DNA of 64,000 nucleotides from Leadbetterella lacustris (GTDB lineage: Bacteria > Bacteroidota > Bacteroidia > Cytophagales > Spirosomataceae), in NCBI GenBank assembly GCA_965234335.1, contig OZ248426.1:1-64000 (forward strand), read 5' to 3'. The translations under genes were made by a program, and so were the position numbers. The notes beneath the pieces are model-generated. The model did not search any database, was not told where the DNA came from, and saw only the letters and a list, made by a program, of their open reading frames with translations. Below are positions 53,542-62,825 of this stretch, piece after piece (the stretch's first letter is position 1; each line of letters begins with the position of its first letter).

Positions 53542-53678
53542 GTAGGTCTTCTTACGTGTGTATTTCAGTCTTTGACCGACGTGAAACTTTGTGCATTTTA
53601 CTATTCATTTTTTTTCAATAATATTTCCTGCGGATGTAAGCCCGTTATTCGCACTTACAAAGGCAAAAGGTTTAGCCC
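53542..53678 (+). repeat. Dispersed ~135-bp repeat, copy 3
   Basis: TACGTGTGTATTTCAGTCTT with GACCGACGTG, then TTTTTCAATAATATTTCCTG and TTATTCGCACTTACAAAGGC. Same orientation as copies 1 and 2, placed just after the isomerase gene. Confidence 0.85.
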
Positions 53679-53771
53679 AGCGAGAGTACTGTGCTAATAT
53701 TTTCAAAATATAGTCAAAATAAATTTCTATACTTTATGCAGAAAAACAAAATTACAGTCTCAATGCACTAT

Positions 53772-54623
53772 TTATAAGCCGTCTATTTGTTCTTTTGTTA
53801 ATCCTGTAGCTGCCATTATAGTCTCCATCGGAACTCCTATTTCTTTAAATGATCTGGCGGTTTCAAGTTTACCCTCTAGTTTGCCCTCATCAAACGCCGT
53901 TGTAACCGTGTTTTTGTAATCTCTATAAATCTTCAAATTCATTTCATAATCATATAAATCTTTTTGCCCAAATTTGGCAAGTTCGGCTTTCTCAAAGGCT
54001 TGGCTAAAAACCTCGTCTGCAATAATGGCAGGAATGGTCTGAAAATCTTCTAAATGTTTAATAAAATACAGCCATTTGTCTAAGCGAATGGAGTGCTGCC
54101 CAGTTCCAAGTTCTGTCTCTTTCAGGTTGAAATTTGGCATTTCAAGGTATATAAAAGTCAATTTATCATAAAATGTTTTACCATGTTGGTTTTTTAGTTT
54201 TATGGTATGAACAACTTCACTTTTTTCGGGTTCATTTTCATAGTCATCAAAGGTAAAGTCTAAAATTCCAATGCAATAAACCGCTTTTAGCTCATAATTC
54301 CATTCTCCTTTTTCGGCTTGTTCTCTGATAGGGAACGTGGAATAAAATATGGTTCTTTCTTTAAAAAAATTCTGTTTTGCTTTTTGAAGCTCTACTGTAA
54401 ATTTTTCGCCCTTTTCATTTTCACAATAAATGTCATAAATTCCTTTTCTGTCAAGGTCCGTTTGTGCCAATTGTTCATTGTTCTTGAATGTCAGATCAAC
54501 AATTTGGTCATTTTCTGGCAATAAGGCATTCAAGAAGTCAATCAAAAGAGGTTTACTCGCTTCTTCGCCAAAGATTTTTTTAAATCCAAAGTCAGTAAAT
54601 GGGTTAACATATTTTGCCTTCAT
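53772..54623 (-). CDS. Rpn family recombination-promoting nuclease / PD-(D/E)XK transposase-like
   Basis: I take the start at Met22 of the longest frame (54623, 283 residues), directly before the signature NPFTDFGFKKIFGEEASKPL. The nuclease core includes DLDRKGIYDIYCENEKGEKF and VELQKAKQNFF, the Asp...Glu-x-x of PD-(D/E)XK. The C-terminal part carries a Glu/Lys-rich linker (AFDEGKLEGKLETARSFKEIG) before a short end helix, as in PF12784-type proteins. They promote RecA-independent recombination in E. coli and are common in mobile DNA. It is close to the dispersed repeats. Confidence 0.85.
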   Translation of the reverse strand: MKAKYVNPFTDFGFKKIFGEEASKPLLIDFLNALLPENDQIVDLTFKNNEQLAQTDLDRKGIYDIYCENEKGEKFTVELQKAKQNFFKERTIFYSTFPIREQAEKGEWNYELKAVYCIGILDFTFDDYENEPEKSEVVHTIKLKNQHGKTFYDKLTFIYLEMPNFNLKETELGTGQHSIRLDKWLYFIKHLEDFQTIPAIIADEVFSQAFEKAELAKFGQKDLYDYEMNLKIYRDYKNTVTTAFDEGKLEGKLETARSFKEIGVPMETIMAATGLTKEQIDGL

Positions 54624-54935
54624 TTTTTCTGAAATTTTATTGTATATAAACAAATTGTTTTTTGATAATTTAAAAACAAATGACAATTGTCTGAAAACCT
54701 TAACGCTTTTAACTTGACTTTTTGATACTGCACCAGTTTTTGATGCTATATTTTTTGCAACATATTCTAGCTGTTACACAAAGGCCGTGAGGTCGGCCTG
54801 CATGGGTTTATGACCGCTCGGCTACATTTGTTTCAATTAGACTGTTTTGCTTCCAAAAAATAATTTTTTTGAAACAGCAGATAATCTTTAATTTAAATCA
54901 ACCCATTTTTATCGAAAAAAATTTCTAATAATCAA
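54624..54935. other. Intergenic region, no gene seen
   Basis: About 310 bases. A GC-richer segment at 54776-54835 (GGCCGTGAGGTCGGCCTGC, then GACCGCTCGGCTAC and TTTCAATTA) may be a decayed relative of the 50-54 kb repeat, but the match is weak. Confidence 0.45.
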
Positions 54936-57077
54936 TCAAAAACCAGGCTGATATGTCCTGACGGCATTTTTCAATATATCTTCTCTATAAAAAAGTATGT
55001 CTTTAAAAATACCTTTTGAATACATTTCACCTTGGTCATTAAAGTACTTCGAGTATTTATCACCACTATTTCCTCCCGCCAGAACAGATTTTGCCTTTAC
55101 TTTATCGCCAAATTCTACTGCACAAACAAAGCTATTTCCGCTGTATCCGTATCTTTTCTTGGAGTTTGCATAATACCTACTATTAAATGAAGGCAAACTT
55201 CCCCAAAGGGCCGAAGCATAGCCGACGGGAATACTCGGTGAATTATCGTCAAATTCGGTTGTGAGTTCTCCATTGCGTCTTTGAAACCTGTTTATATCTC
55301 CCCATTTTACTTTCCACGTACCGTATTTCTCGATTAAATCATTGACAGTTTTTTCTAAAGGCTCCAAAAGTTCATTTTCAGTGGCCACTTCAGCAAAACG
55401 TTTGGTGGTAGTCACTTGATCATTCTCTCCTTGGTCTACATATATTTTTCTTATGGCCGGACTTAGTTTTTGTGCCCATTCTATCGCCAAAGTTGTTTCT
55501 ATGGAGGTCTCCGAATTCCTGAAATCCCAATTTAATAATAATTTTATTGCTTCATTTAAAACCGCATTTTCTGTTTTTATTTTTCTTAAACTCGGAACAA
55601 GTACCTCAAAAGCAGACAGGTAATTGTCGTAGCCCAGTGCTATAAGTTCCTCAAGGTCAATTTTTTCTGCTTTTCCCAATAGCCTACTGGCATTTATTCC
55701 CCGAAAATTTTCTCCATCTGGGGCCATGTACGCAGGATATTCGGTTCGTTTTGGGCTATCTTGGGCTGAAGCCGTAAAGGGCGTAGAATTGCAGTTTTGA
55801 ATCCAGCCGTTTTTCGGGTTATACACATGCACCACTTCATCCATAGGGTGTAGGCCTCTATATTCTGTGCTAGCCAAACTACCGTCTTGCGGCTTCGCCC
55901 AGTTCAACGAATTATCTCTTATGGGCACATAATTGCCATGCCAATACGCAATATTTCCATATTTATCAGCAAAAACCGTATTGTTTGAGGTATTGGCTTT
56001 CATGTCCATGGCTTTTTTATAATCCTCAAAACCCTTGGCTTTGGTTCTCAGCCAGCTTTGCTCTAGGCTTTTCTGAGCACGGTTATATGATTTTAAACTT
56101 ACCCAGTTGTCACCTCGCTTGGCCATTATCGGCCCATGATGAGTAAAGTACACTTCAAAAGTTCGGTTAAAAGTATTTCCATCTTTCAGGTATTTTATTT
56201 CTACTCTTTTCGAAGTCACTTTCCTTAATTTTCCTTCGTATTCATAATAGTAACCCTCATTTTTCTTTACTATTTTTTCCAAATAAGTATCCGCCACATC
56301 TGCATTCGACGACGTATGCATCCAGCCACAGTATTCGTTAAATCCTTGATAAACAAAAAACTGACCCCAAGTTACAGCTCCATAAGCATTCAGACCCTCA
56401 TTGCTTTTTACATGCACTTCAGGTCTGAAATAAAACGTTGTGTGCGGATTAATATACAACATTGCGTTTTTGGATCTACTCAATTTCGGGGCTATGGCAA
56501 ACCCGTTTGAACCCGTCTGCTGGTAATCTTCATTCAGTTTTATGGAGCCTACACTTTTTTCATTGCCATAAAATGCCTTTAGTTCACTCATTTGCAAGTC
56601 AGCCGTGCTGATAGCTCCAATACTCCCGTCCGTCCACAGTAAAGGATACCAAGGTTCAAACTTCATCAGAAGTTTGGGCTTTACTTTAGGATTTTTTGCT
56701 AAAAAATAATTCACGCCGTCAGCGTAGGCATTCAATAGCTTTTTCAGCCATGGCTGTGCTTTTAAATACTCCGCTTTTGCTTCACTTTCATTTATCAATA
56801 TCTTTATTTGTAGGTCATTGTAAATCTCCTCTTCTCCCTTAACTTCAGACATTCTCCCGAGTTTTTCAATGTAGTTCATATCTACACGAGCAAAGTCGTC
56901 CTCGCATTGGGCATACATCAGACCAAAAACCGCATCAGCATCCGTTTTTCCTTCAATGTGTGGTATTCCCCATTGGTCCCTGATGATGCTTACGCTTTTT
57001 GCTTGGGTTTCTAATTTGCCTATATTTTGGGCAATGAGATTGGTGCTAAAAAATATCAGAAGTAATAGGTTTTTCAT
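54936..57077 (-). CDS. Penicillin acylase family protein (Ntn hydrolase)
   Basis: A 713-residue protein with a signal peptide (to about residue 16). VSIIRDQWGIPHIEGKTDAD opens the alpha chain; the nucleophile is the serine in QQTGSNGFAIAPKLSRS (~190), where the precursor is cleaved, followed by AMLYINPHTTFYF and GAVTWG. The beta chain continues to WGSLPSFNSRYYANSKKRYG. The family acylases cleave amides, including N-acyl-homoserine lactones and penicillins; the natural substrate is not known. Monocistronic. Confidence 0.9.
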   Translation of the reverse strand: MKNLLLLIFFSTNLIAQNIGKLETQAKSVSIIRDQWGIPHIEGKTDADAVFGLMYAQCEDDFARVDMNYIEKLGRMSEVKGEEEIYNDLQIKILINESEAKAEYLKAQPWLKKLLNAYADGVNYFLAKNPKVKPKLLMKFEPWYPLLWTDGSIGAISTADLQMSELKAFYGNEKSVGSIKLNEDYQQTGSNGFAIAPKLSRSKNAMLYINPHTTFYFRPEVHVKSNEGLNAYGAVTWGQFFVYQGFNEYCGWMHTSSNADVADTYLEKIVKKNEGYYYEYEGKLRKVTSKRVEIKYLKDGNTFNRTFEVYFTHHGPIMAKRGDNWVSLKSYNRAQKSLEQSWLRTKAKGFEDYKKAMDMKANTSNNTVFADKYGNIAYWHGNYVPIRDNSLNWAKPQDGSLASTEYRGLHPMDEVVHVYNPKNGWIQNCNSTPFTASAQDSPKRTEYPAYMAPDGENFRGINASRLLGKAEKIDLEELIALGYDNYLSAFEVLVPSLRKIKTENAVLNEAIKLLLNWDFRNSETSIETTLAIEWAQKLSPAIRKIYVDQGENDQVTTTKRFAEVATENELLEPLEKTVNDLIEKYGTWKVKWGDINRFQRRNGELTTEFDDNSPSIPVGYASALWGSLPSFNSRYYANSKKRYGYSGNSFVCAVEFGDKVKAKSVLAGGNSGDKYSKYFNDQGEMYSKGIFKDILFYREDILKNAVRTYQPGF

Positions 57078-57651
57078 TTTTAAAAATTACTGGGTTAAAA
57101 TTACAAGCGAATGCTTGGGTAATTTAATTCATTTTTATTTAGCAGAGCTATATTTCTAGCCTCTTTTTTAAGGAATATTGAAATCTCAATCAGTTTTATT
57201 CCAATTTTTTGCAACTTCGGAGTGTTTGAATCTTTAAGCCTTGTGGTCAATTTAAATATCGGGAAATAAAGATTGCTCCATTTCTCTATTGAAAAAATAA
57301 ACAGCAGTGACATGAATTTTACGGAGACGCAATGATTTTTTCGTAATACAAAATCAATGTCTTTAAGTTCAAAACAATTCATATCTGCAGGCAATGTTAA
57401 GTGGTATTCTTTCCGAGGGGAACAATGTTCTATGTTTTTTCAAGATTTTAACTCCCTGTATTCTATACAAAAGTCTCCGTTGGGTCTGATTACCAATGAA
57501 TAAATTTTGAATGATGGGACATTTTGAAATAAAATGTCTAAAATACATTTAAAAAAATAAATTACATAAATAACATAATTAATAAAAAAAATTATTAAAA
57601 TTGCGTCTATATTGTATTTTCTCAATAATATTTTATCTAAACCCAATAATT
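57078..57651. other. Long divergent intergenic region, no gene supported
   Basis: About 570 bases between the divergent acylase and susC genes. The longest frame (57101-57394, minus, 97 codons) has no family resemblance and lacks a conserved pattern, so I leave it out. The last ~120 bases before susC are strongly AT-rich and likely hold its control region. Confidence 0.5.
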
Positions 57652-60600
57652 ATGTTCAAAAAAATACCTTTGCTTGTTATCATTTTTTTGATGGTAAGCT
57701 CTCAGATTTTTGCACAAGCTGTCAGAGGAAAAGTAATTTCTTCTGCTGACGGTCAGCCTCTACCAGGTGTATCAGTAGTTGTAAAAGGTACCAATGCAGG
57801 TACAGCAACAAATGCTGATGGAACTTATAGCATTAATGTATCACCACAAAGCCAATTGATATTTTCATATATTGGTTTTACATCTCTGACTGTTGATGTT
57901 AATTCCCGTTCGGTAGTTGATGTTAGCATGACAGAAGACATGTCAAGCTTAGGTGAACTAGTTGTGACGGGATTTGGAATTTCCAGAGAGCAAAAAGCCC
58001 TTGGATATGCCACAAGCACTATTGAGTCCAAAGACCTTACCAATGTGGCCAATACCAATGTTGCAAATGCACTTTATGGAAAAGCTGCGGGTGTGAGAAT
58101 TGCTGCGGCTCCAGGAGGTTCTACTTCCGCCACAAACATCGTGATTCGTGGAGTAAACTCTATAACTGGTAGAAGTCAGCCACTTATTGTAATGGATGGT
58201 ATTCCGATTAGAGACGGAGAAGTACGAAACAATGATTACTGGAGCGACCAAAGACAAAGAGGCAATGCCTTAAACGAAATCAACCCAGAGGATATAGAAA
58301 GCATATCTATCCTGAAAGGTGCTTCTGCAGCGGCTCTTTATGGTTCAGAAGCCGTTAATGGTGTGGTAATGATCACCACCAAAAAAGGAGCTAAAGGTAA
58401 AAAAGGTTTTAACGTAGACTTTAATGCCAATACCTCTGTGGATAGAGTAGCCTACACACCAAGATTTCAAAATGTCAGAGGAAATGGAATGCCCCTTCAT
58501 GTGGTTAACTTAGGTCAAGACGCCAAAGATGGGTTTGTTTATGTGGATACAAACGGAGACGGAGTAAGAGAAACCAGAAGCGTAGCCAATACAAACTTAA
58601 ATTTTGGTCCTAGATTTGACGGCCAACCTACCATGACTTTTGAGGGCATTCAAAGGCCTTATGAAGCTCAAATTGGCAACTGGAACGCACTTTTTCAAGA
58701 TGCTCATAACTCTCAAGTCAATGTGGCCGTTTCGCAAGCTACAGATAACGCCACCATGCGTTTCTCATTAACGCGTCAAGACAACGAAGGGGTAAGTTTA
58801 AATTCTAAAAACAACCGAAATATAGCAAATTTAAACACTACCTATCGCTTCTCTAAAAAGTTCAGTACAGATTTGATGGTCAATTATATCAACCAAAATG
58901 TCGCCAACCGCCCATATTCTATTGATAGATTAATGAATAATTTTACGGGTATGATGACACGTTTTGAAAATGGCGAGTGGTATAAAAATAAGTATGAAAC
59001 AAGTTTGGGTTATAGGTTTGTGCAAGGTGCAAGTGCTCAAAGTTTAACCCCCGAAGAAAACATTATTTACAATGGCTTTAAAGGAGATGTTGCTGATTAC
59101 ATGTGGAGGGTGAATCGCCACAGAACCGAAGAGCGTTCTAATAGGATTATCAGTAGCTTAACTGCTAATTACCAAATCCTACCCGAGCTTAATCTTCGTG
59201 CAAGGGCTTCTACTGACTTTACTTCATTGGGCACCGAAGACAGAAGAGCTACAGAAAGACCATTGGCTTTTGGAAATTCGGGGTATTTTGGCATGATCAA
59301 CGACAATTACTCTATAAACTATGCCGATGTTTTACTTACTTATACCAAAAGTTTGAATGATAACCTCACACTCGGCCTAATGGGAGGTTATACGGCCAGA
59401 GAAGAAAAATTCAATTCTGTTAGTAGAAATACCAACGAAGGTTTGAGTACAGAAAACTTATTTGATGTGGCGGCTTCTGTAAACTTAGCTGGTGGAGGTC
59501 AAAGTCGTCAATCTTCGGTATTTGATGCATTTTTAGGTACTGCCAATTTAAATTTTAAAGAGTTCTTATTTGTGGAAGGAACCGTACGTAGAGACAGAAC
59601 CTCTACCATGAACCCAAATAACAATAGCTTTATTTATCCTTCTGTAAACTCAAGTTTTGTATTTTCTCAGGCTTGGAACATGCCTTCTTTTATAAGTTTT
59701 GGTAAATTGAGAGGTTCATGGGGTATAGTAGGAAATTATCCTGACAGATACAGGGCCAACATAGCCTATAACCAAAATACGCTTGGTGTTCAAGCAATCG
59801 GTGGACAACCTGTGTTGTTTACCAACATCCCTTCTGAATTTGGTAATGATTTAATAAGACCGGAACAAAAACATGAATTTGAGTTTGGTTTAGAAACTAA
59901 GTTGTTCAAAAATAAGATAGGTCTAGAGATCAACTATTACAATGCTCAAATCAGAGATCAAATATTGCCATTAACCTTGCCTATAACAACTGGAGCATCT
60001 TCAGTACTTACCAATGTAGGTACATTAAGAAATCAAGGGGTAGAATTTATGATCAATGCCACACCGTTTAAGAGAGGGAATTTTGCTTGGGAAGTGGATT
60101 TGACTTATGGCTGGAACAGAAACAAAGTAGAGAAATTGGCGAACAATGCTACCGAACTACTTCATGCTGACTATGATGGAAACGCAGCCCAACTCAGGTC
60201 TGTAGTCGGTCAACCTATGGGAGATTTCTATGCACATCCAATCGAAAAAAATGCCAATGGTCAGCTCATTGTACAACCTAATGGCTTGTATAAGCTAGAC
60301 GCTTTAAACTGGATGAAAGTAGGGAACGCTCAACCAAAAGCAGTAGGAGGTATGGTGAATAGGTTTAGTTACAAAAACTTCACTTTAGACGCCTTGATTG
60401 ACTACCGAATCGGAGGGCACGTAATGCCTACTGGTATTAATTGGATGTTGGGTAGAGGACTTTTGGAAGAAAGTACGCAATTTATGGACAAAGAAAGTGG
60501 TGGACTTTCTTACTATTTAGGTGCTAACGGACAAGGTATACAAACCACCGCTGCTACTGGCCCCAAAGGAGAGGTAGTATTTCATGACGGTATGCTAATG

Positions 60601-60975
60601 GAAGGTGTAACTGCAGATGGTTCACCAAATACCAATGTTATTTCTCAGGCTTCTTACTTCTGGAGAACTTACAACTGGGGAGGACCTCAATATAGTTCAT
60701 CACGTTATGATTTGTTCATCCAAGAAGCTACTTACGTGAAAATGAGAGAATTATCTTTAGGCTATAAAGTGCCTGCAACTATCGCAAGCAAAATTGGTGC
60801 AAGTAATCTTCAACTCTCGGTATTTGGCAGAAACCTTTTCTTCTTACATAGGACACTCAGACACATAGATCCTGAGGTATTAACGGCAGGTTCGAGATGG
60901 ACACAAACTGTAAACAATACGGGTACAAACCCAGCAACAAGAACAGTGGGTATCATGCTAAGAAGTAGTTTCTAA
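57652..60975 (+). CDS. SusC/RagA family TonB-linked outer-membrane protein
   Basis: I take the ATG at 57652 (1107 residues), which begins the signal peptide (MFKKIPLLVIIFLMVSSQ, cut after IFAQ). A CarboxypepD_reg-like domain (GKVISSADGQPLPGVSVVVK, ~25-105) leads to the SusC plug: GELVVTGFGI, NALYGKAAGVRI, SITGRSQPLIVMDGIPI and IESISILKGASAAALYGSEA. The 22-strand barrel ends RTVGIMLRSSF. It is the importer of a SusC/SusD pair and probably takes up an oligosaccharide or peptide. The susD gene follows 27 bases on. Confidence 0.93.
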   Translation: MFKKIPLLVIIFLMVSSQIFAQAVRGKVISSADGQPLPGVSVVVKGTNAGTATNADGTYSINVSPQSQLIFSYIGFTSLTVDVNSRSVVDVSMTEDMSSLGELVVTGFGISREQKALGYATSTIESKDLTNVANTNVANALYGKAAGVRIAAAPGGSTSATNIVIRGVNSITGRSQPLIVMDGIPIRDGEVRNNDYWSDQRQRGNALNEINPEDIESISILKGASAAALYGSEAVNGVVMITTKKGAKGKKGFNVDFNANTSVDRVAYTPRFQNVRGNGMPLHVVNLGQDAKDGFVYVDTNGDGVRETRSVANTNLNFGPRFDGQPTMTFEGIQRPYEAQIGNWNALFQDAHNSQVNVAVSQATDNATMRFSLTRQDNEGVSLNSKNNRNIANLNTTYRFSKKFSTDLMVNYINQNVANRPYSIDRLMNNFTGMMTRFENGEWYKNKYETSLGYRFVQGASAQSLTPEENIIYNGFKGDVADYMWRVNRHRTEERSNRIISSLTANYQILPELNLRARASTDFTSLGTEDRRATERPLAFGNSGYFGMINDNYSINYADVLLTYTKSLNDNLTLGLMGGYTAREEKFNSVSRNTNEGLSTENLFDVAASVNLAGGGQSRQSSVFDAFLGTANLNFKEFLFVEGTVRRDRTSTMNPNNNSFIYPSVNSSFVFSQAWNMPSFISFGKLRGSWGIVGNYPDRYRANIAYNQNTLGVQAIGGQPVLFTNIPSEFGNDLIRPEQKHEFEFGLETKLFKNKIGLEINYYNAQIRDQILPLTLPITTGASSVLTNVGTLRNQGVEFMINATPFKRGNFAWEVDLTYGWNRNKVEKLANNATELLHADYDGNAAQLRSVVGQPMGDFYAHPIEKNANGQLIVQPNGLYKLDALNWMKVGNAQPKAVGGMVNRFSYKNFTLDALIDYRIGGHVMPTGINWMLGRGLLEESTQFMDKESGGLSYYLGANGQGIQTTAATGPKGEVVFHDGMLMEGVTADGSPNTNVISQASYFWRTYNWGGPQYSSSRYDLFIQEATYVKMRELSLGYKVPATIASKIGASNLQLSVFGRNLFFLHRTLRHIDPEVLTAGSRWTQTVNNTGTNPATRTVGIMLRSSF

Positions 60976-61002
60976 TTATTTAATTTAAAAATGGAGTTTA
61001 AA

Positions 61003-62586
61003 ATGAACAAAAAAATATCAATATTAGCAATAATTCTCAGTTTGAGTTTTACTGCTTGTCAGGTATCGGATTTCGAAAATGCCTATACTGACCCTTCAAA
61101 AATTGCGGTCTCGTCTGTTGAAAAACAATTTACAGGTTTCTTGCAAACCAATAGAAACTTCGTTTTGCCTGATTATTGGAATTATTTTGTAATTCTTAGA
61201 ATTACGTCAAATAGATTCAATCAAACGGTGGGTTGGGTAAATGGTGAAAATCAGTATGTGCCTGGTTCCGCAGCTATTGAAGGAAGATGGAATAATTTTT
61301 ATCAGACTTTGGCTCAATACCGTGAGTTAGAAAAAATTTATAATAATGCTCCTGCTGCAGAAAAAGCAGATAAAAAAATATACATGATAGCGGCCACCAC
61401 CTATTTGTATGATGATTTACAAAAGATGGTTGACCTTCATGGTGATTTACCGTTTAATGAAGCAGGAAAATTAAGTCAAAACGGTGGTGACTACGATAAA
61501 TCGTATGCAAAATACGACAAAGCTCAAGACCTTTATAAGCAAATGCTTGATAATCTGAAGACCTTCGCTGACGAACTAAGCACCATTAATATAAAAACTG
61601 GTATTTCTGCGGGCTTTAGAACTCAAGACTTTATCTTAAAAGGAAACATCATGGCCTGGAGGAGATATGTGAACGCTCTGAGACTAAGAATGCTTACAAG
61701 AGTAAGTGCAAGCGGCCCATTCTCAGGAAGAAGTAAAACAGAAATAGCAGAAATATTAGGCAATGCTAGCAAGTATCCTGTTGTTACTTCTAACGCAGAA
61801 AATATCCAAATTACGGTTTCCGATTTAAATTCTCCTATTCATTCTAAAAACTTCAGAACTGGATTAGAAGATTGGAATGGAAATGTGGCTTCAAAGAAAA
61901 TTATCGATCATCTTAAAGGAAATGATGACCCGCGTTTGAGATTCTTATTCGAACCTGGAGCAGATGCCAAGGGAAGCTATACAGGATTAAATCAAATGGA
62001 CAATGAATCAAAACAAACAGCGGATATAGCTAGCAATACCATAGCTATTTATAATCGCTCCACTTTGAGTAGAAATCAGTTTTTCCCTGGAGTAATTATT
62101 AACGCCTCCGAAGTGAGTTTATTGGCCGCAGAGTATTACCTAGGTGCTGGCAACGACGCCGCAGCTAAAACACATTATGAAAGAGCCATAAGACAGTCGG
62201 CTGAATTTTATAACAACATGCGTAAAATTAGCAACGACAACACAGTAGCTGCCCCTGCAGATGTAACTGCAACCGAATTGGATGCTTATATCGCCAAAGA
62301 TGCTATTAGTTGGGATAAGGCTACCAACCCTGCTGCAAAAATAAAACTAATAGCAGAACAAAAATGGATTCATTTTAATGTGGTGCAAGCCTACGAAAAC
62401 TGGTCAGAAACAAGAAGACTAGATGCATTAAACTTAAGTTTCTGGACAGATAATTCTAATAATCAAAAAACACCTCCTACTAGATGGTATTACCCTGGTG
62501 TTGAACAAAACTTTAATGGCCCGAACTACGAGTCAGTGAAAGCCAACGACAAACTTGATAGTAGAATCTTCTGGGATATAAAATAA
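61003..62586 (+). CDS. SusD/RagB family surface lipoprotein (SusD_like_2 type)
   Basis: I take the ATG at 61003 (527 residues), which begins the lipoprotein signal (MNKKISILAIILSLSFTAC, Cys19). Helical TPR-like regions carry YDDLQKMVDLHGDLPFNEAG and the C-terminal SWDKATNPAAKIKLIAEQKW, typical of the SusD-like_2 family. SusD caps the SusC channel and presents the ligand. It is paired with susC by a 27-base gap. The ligand is not told by sequence. A terminator follows at 62621. Confidence 0.92.
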   Translation: MNKKISILAIILSLSFTACQVSDFENAYTDPSKIAVSSVEKQFTGFLQTNRNFVLPDYWNYFVILRITSNRFNQTVGWVNGENQYVPGSAAIEGRWNNFYQTLAQYRELEKIYNNAPAAEKADKKIYMIAATTYLYDDLQKMVDLHGDLPFNEAGKLSQNGGDYDKSYAKYDKAQDLYKQMLDNLKTFADELSTINIKTGISAGFRTQDFILKGNIMAWRRYVNALRLRMLTRVSASGPFSGRSKTEIAEILGNASKYPVVTSNAENIQITVSDLNSPIHSKNFRTGLEDWNGNVASKKIIDHLKGNDDPRLRFLFEPGADAKGSYTGLNQMDNESKQTADIASNTIAIYNRSTLSRNQFFPGVIINASEVSLLAAEYYLGAGNDAAAKTHYERAIRQSAEFYNNMRKISNDNTVAAPADVTATELDAYIAKDAISWDKATNPAAKIKLIAEQKWIHFNVVQAYENWSETRRLDALNLSFWTDNSNNQKTPPTRWYYPGVEQNFNGPNYESVKANDKLDSRIFWDIK

Positions 62587-62620
62587 AATAGCAGATTGGT
62601 TAATTGAGGTAAGTTTAAGA

Positions 62621-62648
62621 AGGGTTGGCATTTGCTGACCCTTTTTTT
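62621..62648 (+). terminator. Terminator of susCD
   Basis: AGGGTTGGC (62621-62629) pairs with GCTGACCCT (62634-62642), nine pairs including two G-T, an ATTT loop, and then seven Ts. Confidence 0.75.
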
Positions 62649-62745
62649 ATGGGAAATGGTCTAATTATTTGAACATCAGTAAGAATTTTGAACACCAAGA
62701 ACTATTTTAAAAAAAATTACTAAAGGCAAATATTAATCGCTTTTT

Positions 62746-62778
62746 TTTGTTTAAATATTACTTTTTCTTTAGTTTTAT
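62746..62778 (+). promoter_or_regulatory. Possible promoter of the ROK regulator gene
   Basis: TTTG (62746-62749), 21 bases, TAGTTTTA (62771-62778), one base off TAnnTTTG. It lies about 48 bases before the start codon. Confidence 0.35.
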
Positions 62779-62825
62779 GTAAAAATAACCTAAAAGTAAA
62801 CCCTGAAAACCAAAATTTGCCTTAA

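Noticed and set aside
54771..54840. Possible decayed copy of the same dispersed repeat
   Set aside because: Only GACCG and TTTCAAT-type fragments agree; alignment over the full length is poor.
57101..57394. 97-codon minus-strand open frame between the acylase and susC genes
   Set aside because: No family resemblance, biased hydrophobic composition of AT-rich DNA, and no promoter; listed only as intergenic.
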